From: Bacillus spongiae
GTDB taxonomy: Bacteria; Bacillota; Bacilli; Bacillales; Bacillaceae_K
DNA: 64,000 bases
Direction: 5' to 3'
Assembly (NCBI RefSeq): GCF_037120725.1
Contig: NZ_JBBAXC010000006.1
Location: forward strand, 1-64,000
Shown here: positions 35,457 through 44,600 of the stretch, piece by piece
Layout of the letters: each line of letters opens with the position of its first letter
How positions within the stretch are numbered: position 1 is the first letter of the stretch
Program-made: the position numbers and the translations under genes
The notes under the pieces: generated by a model
What the model saw: only the letters and a program-made list of their open reading frames with translations
Databases searched by the model: none
Told to the model about the DNA's origin: nothing

Positions 35457-36770
35457 ATGGAGCATCAAACAAGACATTTTAATGGTACAACAACTGTAAA
35501 TGAGAAAGGCCACCTTGAAATTGGTGGGGTAGATGTGTTAATGCTAGCAAAGGAATATGGTACACCTTTATTTGTGTATGATGTCGAGCTAATTCGTGAG
35601 CGATCACGCGGTTTTAAGGCGACGTTTGACAAGTTAGGCGTAACTTCACAAGTTGCTTATGCTAGTAAAGCATTTTCAAGCGTAGGAATGTTTCAATTAA
35701 TAAAAGAAGAGGGATTATCCTTAGATGTAGTTTCAAGTGGGGAACTATATACTGCTCTTGCAGCAGATTTCCCAGTTGAGAGAATCCATTTTCATGGTAA
35801 TAATAAAAGTGAACATGAATTAAGAATGGCTCTTGAACATAAGGTTGGTTGTATCGTAGTGGATAATTTTTATGAATTACAGCTTTTGGAACGTTTATGT
35901 GTAGAATATAATCAACAAATGGAGATACTCATTCGGGTAACGCCAGGGATTGAAGCCCATACTCATGATTATATATTAACAGGCCAGGAAGACTCGAAAT
36001 TTGGCTTTGACCTTCAAAATGGACAGGCAGAAAGTGCTATGAAAATGGCGATTTCATCTTCTCACCTACAACCCATCGGTTTACACTGCCATATTGGATC
36101 GCAAATATTCGATACAACTGGTTTTGTCTTAGCCGCTCAAAAAATCATGGGAAAGCTATTAGAATGGAAAAATGCTTTTGACTATGAACCTGCGGTACTA
36201 AATCTTGGTGGTGGCTTTGGAATTCGATATACGGATGAAGATGACCCAATAACACCAGCTGAATATGTACATGAAATTGTAACAGAAGTGATTAATCAGT
36301 CGGAAAAGCTTGGTTTAACAATGCCAGAAATATGGATTGAGCCTGGGCGTTCATTAGTTGGAGACGCTGGTACAACTCTATATACAACAGGTTCAACGAA
36401 AGAAGTTCCGAATGTTCGTAAATATGTAAGTGTTGATGGTGGAATGAGTGATAATCTACGTCCAGCACTGTATGATGCGAAATATGAAGCAGTCATTGCG
36501 AATCGTATGAATGACAAGGAGCAAGAAAAGGTTTCGATTGCAGGAAAATGCTGTGAATCTGGTGACATGCTTATTTGGGATATCGAATTACCAGAAGCAG
36601 CCGCTGGTGATATTTTAGCAGTGTTTTGTACGGGAGCATATGGTTATTCCATGTCCAATAACTATAATCGAATACCAAGGCCTGCTGTGGTTTTCGTTGA
36701 AAACGGAGAAGCTTCATTGATTGTACGAAGAGAAAGCTATGAAGACCTTGTGAAATTAGATGTTTTTTAA
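35457..36770 (+). CDS. lysA: Diaminopimelate decarboxylase
   Basis: This PLP enzyme makes L-lysine from meso-diaminopimelate. The 437-residue fold-type III protein shows the PLP lysine in VAYASKAFSS, HCHIGSQI, the phosphate-binding LGGGFGIRY and the dimer-interface Cys in GKCCESGDM. AAGGGGAGAGAAA precedes ATG 35457. No lysine riboswitch is seen in the 83-nt upstream gap. spoVAF-lysA adjacency is conserved in Bacillus. Confidence 0.96.
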   Translation: MEHQTRHFNGTTTVNEKGHLEIGGVDVLMLAKEYGTPLFVYDVELIRERSRGFKATFDKLGVTSQVAYASKAFSSVGMFQLIKEEGLSLDVVSSGELYTALAADFPVERIHFHGNNKSEHELRMALEHKVGCIVVDNFYELQLLERLCVEYNQQMEILIRVTPGIEAHTHDYILTGQEDSKFGFDLQNGQAESAMKMAISSSHLQPIGLHCHIGSQIFDTTGFVLAAQKIMGKLLEWKNAFDYEPAVLNLGGGFGIRYTDEDDPITPAEYVHEIVTEVINQSEKLGLTMPEIWIEPGRSLVGDAGTTLYTTGSTKEVPNVRKYVSVDGGMSDNLRPALYDAKYEAVIANRMNDKEQEKVSIAGKCCESGDMLIWDIELPEAAAGDILAVFCTGAYGYSMSNNYNRIPRPAVVFVENGEASLIVRRESYEDLVKLDVF

Positions 36771-36786
36771 TGTAGAATAGTACTTC

Positions 36787-36816
36787 AAAGCTGTTGAAAT
36801 TCAACAGCTTTTTTTA
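36787..36816 (+). terminator. Terminator of lysA
   Basis: AAGCTGTTGAA and TTCAACAGCTT are inverted repeats (36788-36798, 36800-36810) followed by seven T residues. Confidence 0.88.
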
Positions 36817-36940
36817 GTAATACTTTGAAAAGTGAAGTGTGCTAGTAGAGTCCATTTATTGTACAATCGTATTTCTTGTTTGCACGATGGTAGAAAAAGT
36901 TCTACAATATACCGAGAATGATTTTTCCGAGGTGCTCATG

Positions 36941-37033
36941 ATGAAAAAAGAAAATATTATTTTATATTTATCACTTGTTCTATTTGCCATTGGTTGGGGA
37001 GTAATCTATTGGATATTTTTTGCCAATAATTAG
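36941..37033 (+). CDS. Small single-pass membrane peptide
   Basis: From ATG 36941 (GAGGTG 6 nt upstream) the product is 30 residues: MKKENI, then a hydrophobic helix of about 20 residues and a short polar end. An in-frame upstream region to 36839 has no binding site. I do not recognise it. Confidence 0.45.
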   Translation: MKKENIILYLSLVLFAIGWGVIYWIFFANN

Positions 37034-37139
37034 ACGGACAGCTTGAACATTTCCCTTTTATTTAGTAAGATTATAACGATTCATGACGATAATGCTTAAC
37101 AGCTTGAAAAAGGTATTTTAAAATGGTGAAGGAGTCATT

Positions 37140-37487
37140 ATGCTTATACGTTATAATAAAGCATTCGAAAAGATTGCAATGGGCTTGCTTTCTTTTATGC
37201 CAAAAGAAAAAGATTTAAAAAAACTTCAAGAAACGATAAAGTTATATGAAACTGAAAAAAAATGGCGATTATTTCTTTGGAAAGAGGAAGAGGATGTAAT
37301 TGGACTTGTTGGTGTACAACTATTTGGAGAAAGCTCAATAGAGGTGCAGCATATTTCGGTAAACCCTTCTCACCGGTTTGAAGGGGTTGGAACTCAGATG
37401 ATAAAAGCATTGCATGAATACTATGCTGACTATGAAATAGGGCCAAATAAAGATACTGAGAGCTTCTACAAGCAATGTGAATTATAG
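37140..37487 (+). CDS. ribT: RibT-like GNAT acetyltransferase
   Basis: The 115-residue protein resembles B. subtilis RibT: LIRYNKAFEKIAMGLLSFMP at the N-terminus, VQHISVNPSHRFEGVGTQM (acetyl-CoA loop) and YKQCEL end. In B. subtilis ribT is the last gene of the riboflavin operon; here no ribDEAH genes are present, only ribT at the equivalent place upstream of scpA. Its substrate is unknown. Confidence 0.8.
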   Translation: MLIRYNKAFEKIAMGLLSFMPKEKDLKKLQETIKLYETEKKWRLFLWKEEEDVIGLVGVQLFGESSIEVQHISVNPSHRFEGVGTQMIKALHEYYADYEIGPNKDTESFYKQCEL

Positions 37488-37500
37488 AAGAATAATTTGT

Positions 37501-37540
37501 ATGGCTAGAGATAAGAAATACTCTAGCCATTTTTATTTTT
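37501..37540 (+). terminator. Terminator of ribT
   Basis: ATGGCTAGAG/CTCTAGCCAT (37501-37510, 37521-37530) followed by TTTTTATTTTT. Its right arm overlaps the stop codon of the convergent gene. Confidence 0.85.
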
Positions 37541-38041
37541 AAGAGCTTTTTCTCTTGCTGAAATGACATCTGAACGGTCACGTAATTGATGCTTGTGAAC
37601 AATCAAGGAATTGGATAAATCGCTTTCTTGTCTCCACCTATATCCATAAGAATCACATAAATTTATACAGGTACGTATTAAATCTTCATCAATTAGTGGG
37701 ATATTAATGCTTTGATAAGGCTTATGCTCGTTAATACGTTTCATTTGATCATGTAAAATTGATAAAAAACGATCTTTTTCAACACCAAGTGTTGCTAATT
37801 TTTGATCATTTAGCTGTAAATTAGTCATCCCCTTCATAAGTGTACGTTGCGCTCCATTTAGATTGTTGCGACGGTAATGATACATGGCCACTGCCACTTG
37901 AATAAAACCAACCCAAATAGAGGCTCGATTTGTACTATCTACTTTTTTCCAATATTCCTCCAGCACTTCATGACATTCGAAATAATCTCGATTTCCGTGG
38001 AAATAGACTAAGTATTGAATGAACTCTTTAGGGATATTCAT
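37523..38041 (-). CDS. ypuF: DUF309 protein, YpuF-like
   Basis: The 172-residue protein carries the DUF309 motif HGNRDYFECHEVLEEYWK near its N-terminus; the conserved His, Asp and Glu residues suggest a metal or catalytic site. Function is unknown. ATG 38041 follows AAGGAGG; the frame to 38062 lacks a site. It lies opposite to scpA, whereas in B. subtilis, as I recall, ypuF is collinear. Confidence 0.82.
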   Translation of the reverse strand: MNIPKEFIQYLVYFHGNRDYFECHEVLEEYWKKVDSTNRASIWVGFIQVAVAMYHYRRNNLNGAQRTLMKGMTNLQLNDQKLATLGVEKDRFLSILHDQMKRINEHKPYQSINIPLIDEDLIRTCINLCDSYGYRWRQESDLSNSLIVHKHQLRDRSDVISAREKALKNKNG

Positions 38042-38233
38042 ATGTTCCTCCTTGATAATCACTCGACAGTTTCCTATAGTGTATTATAGGATGAACAAAT
38101 TTACTATTGTATTTCTTCGAATTTAATAAAAGGGATTAAAAAGTGAAATAGTAAAATTTTTATTGGAGAATGACGCCTTATCTACTATACTAGTAAATAT
38201 CCTAAAAGAGACAAAGTTTAGATTGGTGATGAA

Positions 38234-38998
38234 ATGGAATACAAAGTGAAGATTGATGCATTTGAAGGCCCTCTTGATCTTCTTCTTCATTTAATTAACT
38301 CATTAGAAATCGATATATATGATATTCCTATGGCTGAAATTACAGAACAGTATTTACTTTACGTTCATACTATGCAAGAACTACAACTCGATATCGTAAG
38401 TGAATATTTAGTAATGGCAGCAACGTTATTAGCGATTAAAAGTAAAATGCTTCTTCCAGCGCATGAAGAAGAGGACTTTGATAATGAATTTGAATTTATG
38501 GAAGAGGATCCACGGGATGAATTAGTAGAAAGATTAATTGAATATCGTAAGTATAAGGAAGCGGCAGAAGATTTGAAACAAAAAGAAGAAGAGAGAGGGC
38601 AGATATTTACAAAACCTCCTCTAGACCTATCATCCTATGCCGATGAACAGCCTAAAGATTTAGTTGCACAAAATGTTACGATCTATGACATGCTTGGAGC
38701 ATTTAATAAATTATTGCGGAGGAAAAAACTACAAAAACCCCTCTCGACTAGAATAACAAAACAAGAGATTCCGATTGAAAGAAGGATGGAAGAAGTACTT
38801 GAAAAACTTCAATTGAAAAAGGGAGTAACAAGTTTTTCGGAATTATTTGAGTATCAATCAAAGGGACATGTTGTTGTTACTTTTTTAGCCATTTTAGAAT
38901 TAATGAAACGAAATGAGATTATTGTCGAGCAAAGCGAGAACTTTGAAAATATTTTCTTACAACCTAGAGAAGGGGGAAAACTCCATGAACCTCATTAA
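38234..38998 (+). CDS. scpA: ScpA, segregation and condensation protein A (kleisin)
   Basis: ScpA is the kleisin that links the SMC dimer in the condensin complex for chromosome segregation. The 254-residue protein shows [19 protein letters not shown] at the N-terminus, an acidic middle and a C-terminal winged helix. It overlaps scpB by 14 nt, so translation is coupled. Confidence 0.96.
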   Translation: MEYKVKIDAFEGPLDLLLHLINSLEIDIYDIPMAEITEQYLLYVHTMQELQLDIVSEYLVMAATLLAIKSKMLLPAHEEEDFDNEFEFMEEDPRDELVERLIEYRKYKEAAEDLKQKEEERGQIFTKPPLDLSSYADEQPKDLVAQNVTIYDMLGAFNKLLRRKKLQKPLSTRITKQEIPIERRMEEVLEKLQLKKGVTSFSELFEYQSKGHVVVTFLAILELMKRNEIIVEQSENFENIFLQPREGGKLHEPH

Positions 38999-39575
38999 TT
39001 GGACAGGCATATTAGAGAGTCTTCTATTTGCCGCAGGGGATGAAGGGTTATCCCTAAAACAGATTTGCACAGTATTAGAGATAGAAGAGTTTCAAGGAAA
39101 AGAAATTATTACGAATTTAAAAAGTGAATATCAATCTGATGAAAAGCGAGGGTTAACTCTCGTTGAGATTGCTGATACGTATCAACTTGCTACTAAAAAA
39201 GATCATGCGATGTATATAAAAAAACTGGTCGAATCTCCAAACATGACCTCTCTAACTCAAGCTGCATTGGAGACACTCGCCATTATTGCCTATAAGCAAC
39301 CTATTACACGAGTAGAAGTAGAGGATATTCGGGGAGTCAAAACGGAACGGCCGATTCAAACACTGTCTTCTAAGGGGTTAGTAAAAGAGGTGGGAAGAGC
39401 AGAAGGAACAGGTAGAGCGATTCTTTATGGTACGACAAGAGAATTTCTAGACTACTTTGGATTGAAGGATTTAGAGGAACTTCCACCACTACCTGACACT
39501 ATTCAAGATGAATCGTTGGAAGAGGCAGACCTTTTCTTTGAAAAATTTCAAGAATCACTAGATACGGAAACATAA
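38985..39575 (+). CDS. scpB: ScpB, segregation and condensation protein B
   Basis: ScpB dimerises through winged-helix domains and binds ScpA. The 196-residue protein has [18 protein letters not shown] and the conserved [20 protein letters not shown] (shown in part) with [15 protein letters not shown] 38985 follows AAGGGGG within scpA; the frame back to 38913 is an overlap artefact. Confidence 0.96.
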   Translation: MNLINWTGILESLLFAAGDEGLSLKQICTVLEIEEFQGKEIITNLKSEYQSDEKRGLTLVEIADTYQLATKKDHAMYIKKLVESPNMTSLTQAALETLAIIAYKQPITRVEVEDIRGVKTERPIQTLSSKGLVKEVGRAEGTGRAILYGTTREFLDYFGLKDLEELPPLPDTIQDESLEEADLFFEKFQESLDTET

Positions 39576-39591
39576 AGTTATGCTAAGATGA

Positions 39592-39624
39592 AAAAAGAAA
39601 GCTTCATAAGAAGCTTTTTCTTTA
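39592..39624 (+). terminator. Terminator of scpAB
   Basis: AAAGCTTC/GAAGCTTT (39598-39605, 39610-39617) with an ATAA loop, followed by TTTCTTTAT. Confidence 0.78.
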
Positions 39625-39698
39625 TAAGATGGATATTCAGAATGTTTCGTTAATAGAATGAGAGTGGATTGAACCTAAACTGTATGGAGGGATCCTTT

Positions 39699-40190
39699 GT
39701 GGGTAATTTAATGGTCAAAACTCAAGTAGAAGAAGTGAAAGTATTTCTAGACAGTAGTGTTAAAACGTTGGAATGTTATTTAAATGATATTACCATTTCT
39801 TCATTGTTAAGTGAAAAAGAAGGGGATAAAGCTTATTATAAAGGGATTATTTCTAATCTTCGCAGACTATTGGTGTATTGTGAGGAAGGGTTAGATGCAT
39901 GTGTCATTGTCGCTCAGAACACATCGTTTAATAAAGCAGCAGCTGAAAAAACGCTTTATAAAATTTATCATCAATGTATTGATGAGTTTTTTGCTCCGAA
40001 ATATGACCTTTGGTATGAAGATAGTCGTGCCGCGTACACAGGAAAAAATGCGATTTCATTCCGGGAAGAGGTTCCAAGAAGCATACAGTTGCTCATCGCG
40101 CAGCTTGAAGAAAAATTTCAACATATTCGAGAAGAATTAGAGTACTATGAAACGGATTATCGCACTAAAATGATGCAATCAAAAGGTTAA
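39699..40190 (+). CDS. ypuI: YpuI-like protein (DUF3907)
   Basis: The 163-residue soluble protein is largely helical and resembles B. subtilis YpuI, which lies at the same place. Function unknown. GTG 39699 has GGAGGG 7 nt upstream; ATG 39711 is an alternative, and the TTG at 39669 is not supported. Confidence 0.8.
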   Translation: MGNLMVKTQVEEVKVFLDSSVKTLECYLNDITISSLLSEKEGDKAYYKGIISNLRRLLVYCEEGLDACVIVAQNTSFNKAAAEKTLYKIYHQCIDEFFAPKYDLWYEDSRAAYTGKNAISFREEVPRSIQLLIAQLEEKFQHIREELEYYETDYRTKMMQSKG

Positions 40191-40242
40191 ATCCATTCCT
40201 GCTCATTACTTAATTTATTGAGTATATTAAAGGGGGAGTGCA

Positions 40243-41121
40243 ATGTTTAAAGAATTCGTAGTTCAAATTCGGAATTGGAGAGTAGAGCTACAAAATTGGA
40301 TGGTCACTCATGAACAAAATTGGTTAGATGCTGACATAGCTATATTAGATAAAAGTTTAAAGCAATGTGAGCACCGTACACCAAATAAAGATGACATCAC
40401 AAATCTTCAAGCAGTTGCAACCTTAATTAATCAAAAAATCATGAGCTTTGTAAGTAATCGGGAGCATAGTGGAGAGAATAAAAGGAAGCCATATATTGTC
40501 CCCATTGGTGGTCATACCCTTCCTCCTCTTCCATATGAGTATAGTGCGCTTGAGCCATATATTTCAACAGAAATTATGAGACTTCATCATGATATACATC
40601 ACCTTTCATACGTTAACGGCTTGAATAATGCGGAGAAGGAGTTAGAGAAATCAAGGAAAGTCGGGGATTTTTCTCTAATTAAACATTGGGAAAGGGAACT
40701 GGCTTTCCACGGTTCAGGCCATTACTTACATTCAATTTTTTGGGAAGTAATGAGTCCGTATGGTGGCGGAACTCCTGGTGACCCGTTGTTATCAGCCATA
40801 AACGAATCTTTTAAAAACTATGCTGCATTTAAACAACAATTTTCGCCTGCTGCCAATGCAGTAGAAGGTGTAGGTTGGGCTTTGTTAGTTTGGTCTCCTA
40901 GAACGAGACGATTAGAAATCCTTCAGTCAGAACGACATATGCTATTAACTCAATGGGATACAATACCATTATTAGTTCTAGATGTATGGGAACATGCTTA
41001 TTATCTACAATATAAAAATGTACGCAAAGATTATGTAGAGAATTGGTGGAATCTTGTTAATTGGAAAGAAGTTGAGAAACGATATAAGATGGCGAAGGAA
41101 CTGACTTGGCAACCTTATTAA
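40243..41121 (+). CDS. sodF: Fe/Mn superoxide dismutase-like protein with N-terminal extension
   Basis: The C-terminal 200 residues are an Fe/Mn SOD: LPPLPYEYSALEPYIS, a first ligand His in MRLHHDIHHLSYV, a second in HGSGHYLHSIFW, and Asp and His in LDVWEHAYYLQY. The first 90 or so residues are an extra helical, Trp-rich domain, as in B. subtilis SodF. The order of the usual SOD active-site residues is kept, but some positions differ (HGSGHYLH for the usual HNxGGHxNH), so dismutase activity is not certain. AAAGGGGGAG precedes ATG 40243. Confidence 0.85.
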   Translation: MFKEFVVQIRNWRVELQNWMVTHEQNWLDADIAILDKSLKQCEHRTPNKDDITNLQAVATLINQKIMSFVSNREHSGENKRKPYIVPIGGHTLPPLPYEYSALEPYISTEIMRLHHDIHHLSYVNGLNNAEKELEKSRKVGDFSLIKHWERELAFHGSGHYLHSIFWEVMSPYGGGTPGDPLLSAINESFKNYAAFKQQFSPAANAVEGVGWALLVWSPRTRRLEILQSERHMLLTQWDTIPLLVLDVWEHAYYLQYKNVRKDYVENWWNLVNWKEVEKRYKMAKELTWQPY

Positions 41122-41127
41122 CACGAG

Positions 41128-41159
41128 AACTGAATGCATTTGGCATTCAGTTTTTTTAT
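41128..41159 (+). terminator. Terminator of the SOD-like gene
   Basis: AACTGAATGC/GCATTCAGTT (41128-41137, 41143-41152) followed by T residues. Confidence 0.88.
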
Positions 41160-41162
41160 TAT

Positions 41163-41190
41163 TCATAAGTAACCTTGTCCTGCATACACT
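41163..41190 (+). promoter_or_regulatory. Sigma-E promoter of dacB-spmAB
   Basis: CATACACT (41183-41190) is a full match to the sigma-E -10 CATACAHT. TCATAAG (41163-41169) matches KMATATT at 5 of 7, with a 13-nt spacer. B. subtilis dacB is sigma-E dependent. Confidence 0.6.
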
Positions 41191-41235
41191 TGTACAAAGC
41201 CAACTGTAAAAGGTGTAAAGGAGACGAGAGTTTGA

Positions 41236-42369
41236 ATGAGACGTCTATTATGGTCGATGTTACTCACTATCTTTCTGGTAGGGACACTCAGTTTTCCCGT
41301 TAATGCACAGCCAGGAGTATCCGCTCATGGCGCTATTCTAATGGAACAAGAAAGTGGACGGGTTTTATATGAGAAGAATGCTCATCAACAAATGAGAATA
41401 GCAAGTATAACCAAAATTATGACCGCCATTTTGGCGATAGAATCGAATAAGTTAGAGGACATCGTAAAAATCAGTAAGGAAGCAACTTTAACAGAAGGTT
41501 CCTCTATTTATTTGAAACCAGGGGAAGAAATCTCTCTTGAACATCTTGTGTATGGGTTGATGCTTCGATCAGGGAATGATTCTGCTGTAGCCATTTCAGA
41601 GCATGTCGGGGGAAGTTTGGATGGGTTTGTTTATTTAATGAATGAAAAAGCAGCAGAAATAGGCATGACAAACACTCATTTTGCTAATCCTCACGGACTG
41701 GATGATCATGAGGATCACTATTCGACCGCATATGATATGGCCTTATTAATGAAGTATGCGATGAACAATAAAGCCTTCCAAAAGATATCGGGAACTGAGG
41801 TTCATAAAGCGCCAGATCCTGAAAGCCAGTGGAGCAGAACATGGCATAATAAAAACCGTTTGCTCACTCAGCTTTATGAATACTGCACTGGAGGAAAGAC
41901 AGGCTATACGAAACGAGCAAAGCGAACACTTGTTACAACGGCGTCCAAAAATGATGAAAACCTTATTTCTGTTACCTTAAATGGTCCAGATGACTGGAAT
42001 GATCATATTTCAATGTATGAATACGGTTTTCAGCAATACGATCTTTTTGAATTAGCGGAAAAAGGGAAAAAAATAGCTGTGAAAGAGGAAATATATAAAG
42101 GACATGTTTATTTAAAAGAGGAAGTCCTTGTTCCGTTATCAAAAAAAGAACAAAAGGAGGTACGCGTAGAATATAAGCTTCTGACACCAAAAGCAGAGTG
42201 GGAAAGTACAGGGATACCTAATGTGATTGGAAAAGCTAACTATTACGTTGGAAAGCAGTTATTTAGATCTGTACCGATCTATTATGAAAGTACTTCGCCT
42301 AAAGAGCCATGGTGGAAAATATGGAAGCATCTTTTTACGATTGCTATTGGTGTGAACCCAAATGGTTAA
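41236..42369 (+). CDS. dacB: DacB, D-alanyl-D-alanine carboxypeptidase (PBP5*)
   Basis: The 377-residue secreted penicillin-binding protein has a signal peptide (about 1-24), SxxK at S57-K60 (IASITKIMT), SGN (RSGNDSAVA) and KTG (GGKTGYTKRAKRTL). It trims spore cortex peptides so that cross-linking stays low. It overlaps spmA by 8 nt. The C-terminus (PWWKIWKHLFTIAIG) may tether it to the membrane. Confidence 0.94.
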   Translation: MRRLLWSMLLTIFLVGTLSFPVNAQPGVSAHGAILMEQESGRVLYEKNAHQQMRIASITKIMTAILAIESNKLEDIVKISKEATLTEGSSIYLKPGEEISLEHLVYGLMLRSGNDSAVAISEHVGGSLDGFVYLMNEKAAEIGMTNTHFANPHGLDDHEDHYSTAYDMALLMKYAMNNKAFQKISGTEVHKAPDPESQWSRTWHNKNRLLTQLYEYCTGGKTGYTKRAKRTLVTTASKNDENLISVTLNGPDDWNDHISMYEYGFQQYDLFELAEKGKKIAVKEEIYKGHVYLKEEVLVPLSKKEQKEVRVEYKLLTPKAEWESTGIPNVIGKANYYVGKQLFRSVPIYYESTSPKEPWWKIWKHLFTIAIGVNPNG

Positions 42370-42952
42370 CATTATATGGGTAGCGATGTTTATCATCGGT
42401 ATTGTTTTTGCCATAATCAATGGAAGAATGGAGGAAGTGAACAAAGCGATCTTTACATCTGCGAATGAAGCCGTGACGCTTTCAATCGGATTAATAAGTG
42501 TTCTTGTTTTTTGGCTGGGCATCATGCGGATTGCACAGGATGCTGGCTTACTTGAAAAATTGGCAAAGCTCTTTAAACCACTTGTCATTCGGCTTTTTCC
42601 AGATGTACCGCCAGAACATCCGGCAATGGGGTATATCTTATCTAATATGATGGCCAATCTTTTTGGATTAGGGAATGCAGCTACTCCGTTAGGGATCAAA
42701 GCAATGAAGGAATTAAAAAAATTAAATCACAATAAAGATGAGGCAAGTCGGTCCATGATTACCTTTTTGGCCATTTGTACGTCAAGTTTAACGCTTATAC
42801 CGACTTTGGTCATTGGGATACGAATGAAATATGAATCTGCTTCACCTACTGAAATTGTAGGGCCGTCAATAATCGCTACCGCTATTTCTACGACAAGTGC
42901 TATTTTAATTGATCGTTATTTTTACTATAAACGAAAGCGGAAGGGAGGTTAA
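42362..42952 (+). CDS. spmA: SpmA, spore maturation protein A
   Basis: The 196-residue membrane protein of the nucleoside-recognition (Gate) fold has about four helices and the motif NMMANLFGLGNAATPLGIKA. SpmA and SpmB are needed for spore core dehydration and heat resistance. It is coupled to dacB by an 8-nt overlap. Confidence 0.94.
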   Translation: MVNIIWVAMFIIGIVFAIINGRMEEVNKAIFTSANEAVTLSIGLISVLVFWLGIMRIAQDAGLLEKLAKLFKPLVIRLFPDVPPEHPAMGYILSNMMANLFGLGNAATPLGIKAMKELKKLNHNKDEASRSMITFLAICTSSLTLIPTLVIGIRMKYESASPTEIVGPSIIATAISTTSAILIDRYFYYKRKRKGG

Positions 42953-43489
42953 TTGAACGTGCAATGGATCTCTACTATTTCAATTTGGATCATTCCTGTT
43001 TTTATTGGCTTCATCCTTTTATATGGAACATTAAAAAAAGTCCCTACATATGAAAGCTTTGTAGAGGGTGGGAAAGAGGGGATTAAAATAGTTGTGTCAA
43101 TCGTCCCCTACTTAGTAGGCATGCTAGTTGCAATTACGGTTTTTCGTACGTCGGGTGCGCTTGAGTTTTTTGTTGATAGTATAAAACCGATATTGAGTTG
43201 GATTGGCATTCCTTCGGATATCGTTCCATTGGCCATTATTCGACCGATATCAGGTTCAGCTGCTCTCGGTATGACGGGTGATATTATTGCAACACATGGG
43301 CCAGATTCATTTCTTGGTCGATTAGCCTCTACCATACAAGGGAGTACGGATACAACCTTTTATATCTTAACTGTTTACTTTGGTGCTGTTGGGGTTAAAA
43401 GGATGGGGGATGCATTAAAAGTCGGTCTTCTCGCTGACCTTGCTGGCTTTATTGCGGCAATTGTTGTCGTCACAATTCTGTTTTCATAA
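42953..43489 (+). CDS. spmB: SpmB, spore maturation protein B
   Basis: The 178-residue Gate-fold membrane protein carries RPISGSAALGMTGDII and GSTDTTFYILTVYFGAVG. The start is TTG 42953 directly after the spmA stop, with GGGAGG 4 nt upstream; GTG 42959 is an alternative. It works with SpmA in core dehydration. Confidence 0.93.
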   Translation: MNVQWISTISIWIIPVFIGFILLYGTLKKVPTYESFVEGGKEGIKIVVSIVPYLVGMLVAITVFRTSGALEFFVDSIKPILSWIGIPSDIVPLAIIRPISGSAALGMTGDIIATHGPDSFLGRLASTIQGSTDTTFYILTVYFGAVGVKRMGDALKVGLLADLAGFIAAIVVVTILFS

Positions 43490-43509
43490 CTTAATTATGT
43501 TTATTCTAT

Positions 43510-43537
43510 AAAGACTCTAGAATTTCTAGAGTCTTTT
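43510..43537 (+). terminator. Terminator of dacB-spmAB
   Basis: AAGACTCTAG/CTAGAGTCTT inverted repeat (43511-43520, 43526-43535) followed by TT. Confidence 0.78.
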
Positions 43538-43662
43538 AAATTTATAAATAAATGGAAAGAATAAGAAGCACAAGGTGTATTCATAACGAAAATCCCTTTG
43601 CTTTTCTGCTTACTTATGTAATAATTCAATTCAGACTATGATTTTGAAATGGAAGTGACAAA

Positions 43663-44388
43663 ATGGAAAGACTTCAAAAAGTGATAGCTCATGCAGGTGT
43701 TGCGTCTAGACGAAAGGCTGAAGAGCTTATAATAGAGGGAAAAGTAAAAGTAAATGGGAAAACGGTTCGAGAATTAGGTGTAAAAGTAACAGATTCTGAT
43801 ACTGTTGAAGTGAACGACGTTAAGATTGAGAGAGAACAAAAGGTCTATTATTTATTATACAAACCTCGTGGTGTAATATCAGCCGTAAGGGATGACAAAG
43901 GCCGTAAGGTAGTAACCGATTTCGTTTATGGTGTTGAAGAACGGATTTACCCTGTTGGTCGACTTGATTATGATACGTCAGGGTTGCTTTTGCTTACAAA
44001 CGATGGAGAGTTTTCTAATCTATTAACTCATCCAAAATATGAATTGGATAAAACGTATGTTGCGAAATTAAAAGGAATTCCAACGAGAGAACAGCTTCGT
44101 ATGTTGGAAAGGGGCGTAATGCTAGAAGATGGAAAAACAGCGCCTGCAAAAGTGAAATTTAATAGTGGTGATCGAAAAAAAGGGAAAAGTATTGTGCAAA
44201 TTACCATTCATGAAGGTAGAAACCGTCAAGTGAGAAGAATGTTTGAAGCTATTGGTTTTCCCGTCGACAAACTAAAACGAGAAATGTTTGGAACGCTGTC
44301 TTTACATGGATTAAATGCTGGTGAAGTACGAGAACTTACTCCACATGAGGTAAAACAGTTAAGAGCACTTGCACAAACAGGCAAATAG
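43663..44388 (+). CDS. rluB: RluB, 23S rRNA pseudouridine synthase
   Basis: The 241-residue RsuA/RluB-type enzyme has an N-terminal S4 domain (MERLQKVIAHAGVASRRKAE) and the catalytic Asp in GRLDYDTSGLLLLTNDGE, and ends with GRNRQVRRMFEAIGFPV. It modifies U2633 (B. subtilis numbering) of 23S rRNA in its homologues. A terminator separates it from resA. Confidence 0.94.
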   Translation: MERLQKVIAHAGVASRRKAEELIIEGKVKVNGKTVRELGVKVTDSDTVEVNDVKIEREQKVYYLLYKPRGVISAVRDDKGRKVVTDFVYGVEERIYPVGRLDYDTSGLLLLTNDGEFSNLLTHPKYELDKTYVAKLKGIPTREQLRMLERGVMLEDGKTAPAKVKFNSGDRKKGKSIVQITIHEGRNRQVRRMFEAIGFPVDKLKREMFGTLSLHGLNAGEVRELTPHEVKQLRALAQTGK

Positions 44389-44468
44389 AAAGTTGTCACA
44401 TACTATTCAAAATATTGTCCCTATGCTAAAAGTGAAAAATGCTATAATGATAATCGTCTAAGTATGTT

Positions 44469-44496
44469 AAAAGGGACATTTTCTTGTCCCTTTTCG
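44469..44496 (+). terminator. Terminator of rluB
   Basis: AAAAGGGACA/TGTCCCTTTT (44469-44478, 44485-44494), a 10-bp stem ending in TTTT. Confidence 0.8.
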
Positions 44497-44600
44497 CTTG
44501 CTAGTTAGGAAATTTTCATTATTGTAGGGATAATACAATGAAATGATGCCAAAAAGGATAGGTGAGCTTTAAAAAGTATTTCTGAATGGGAGGCGCCGAG

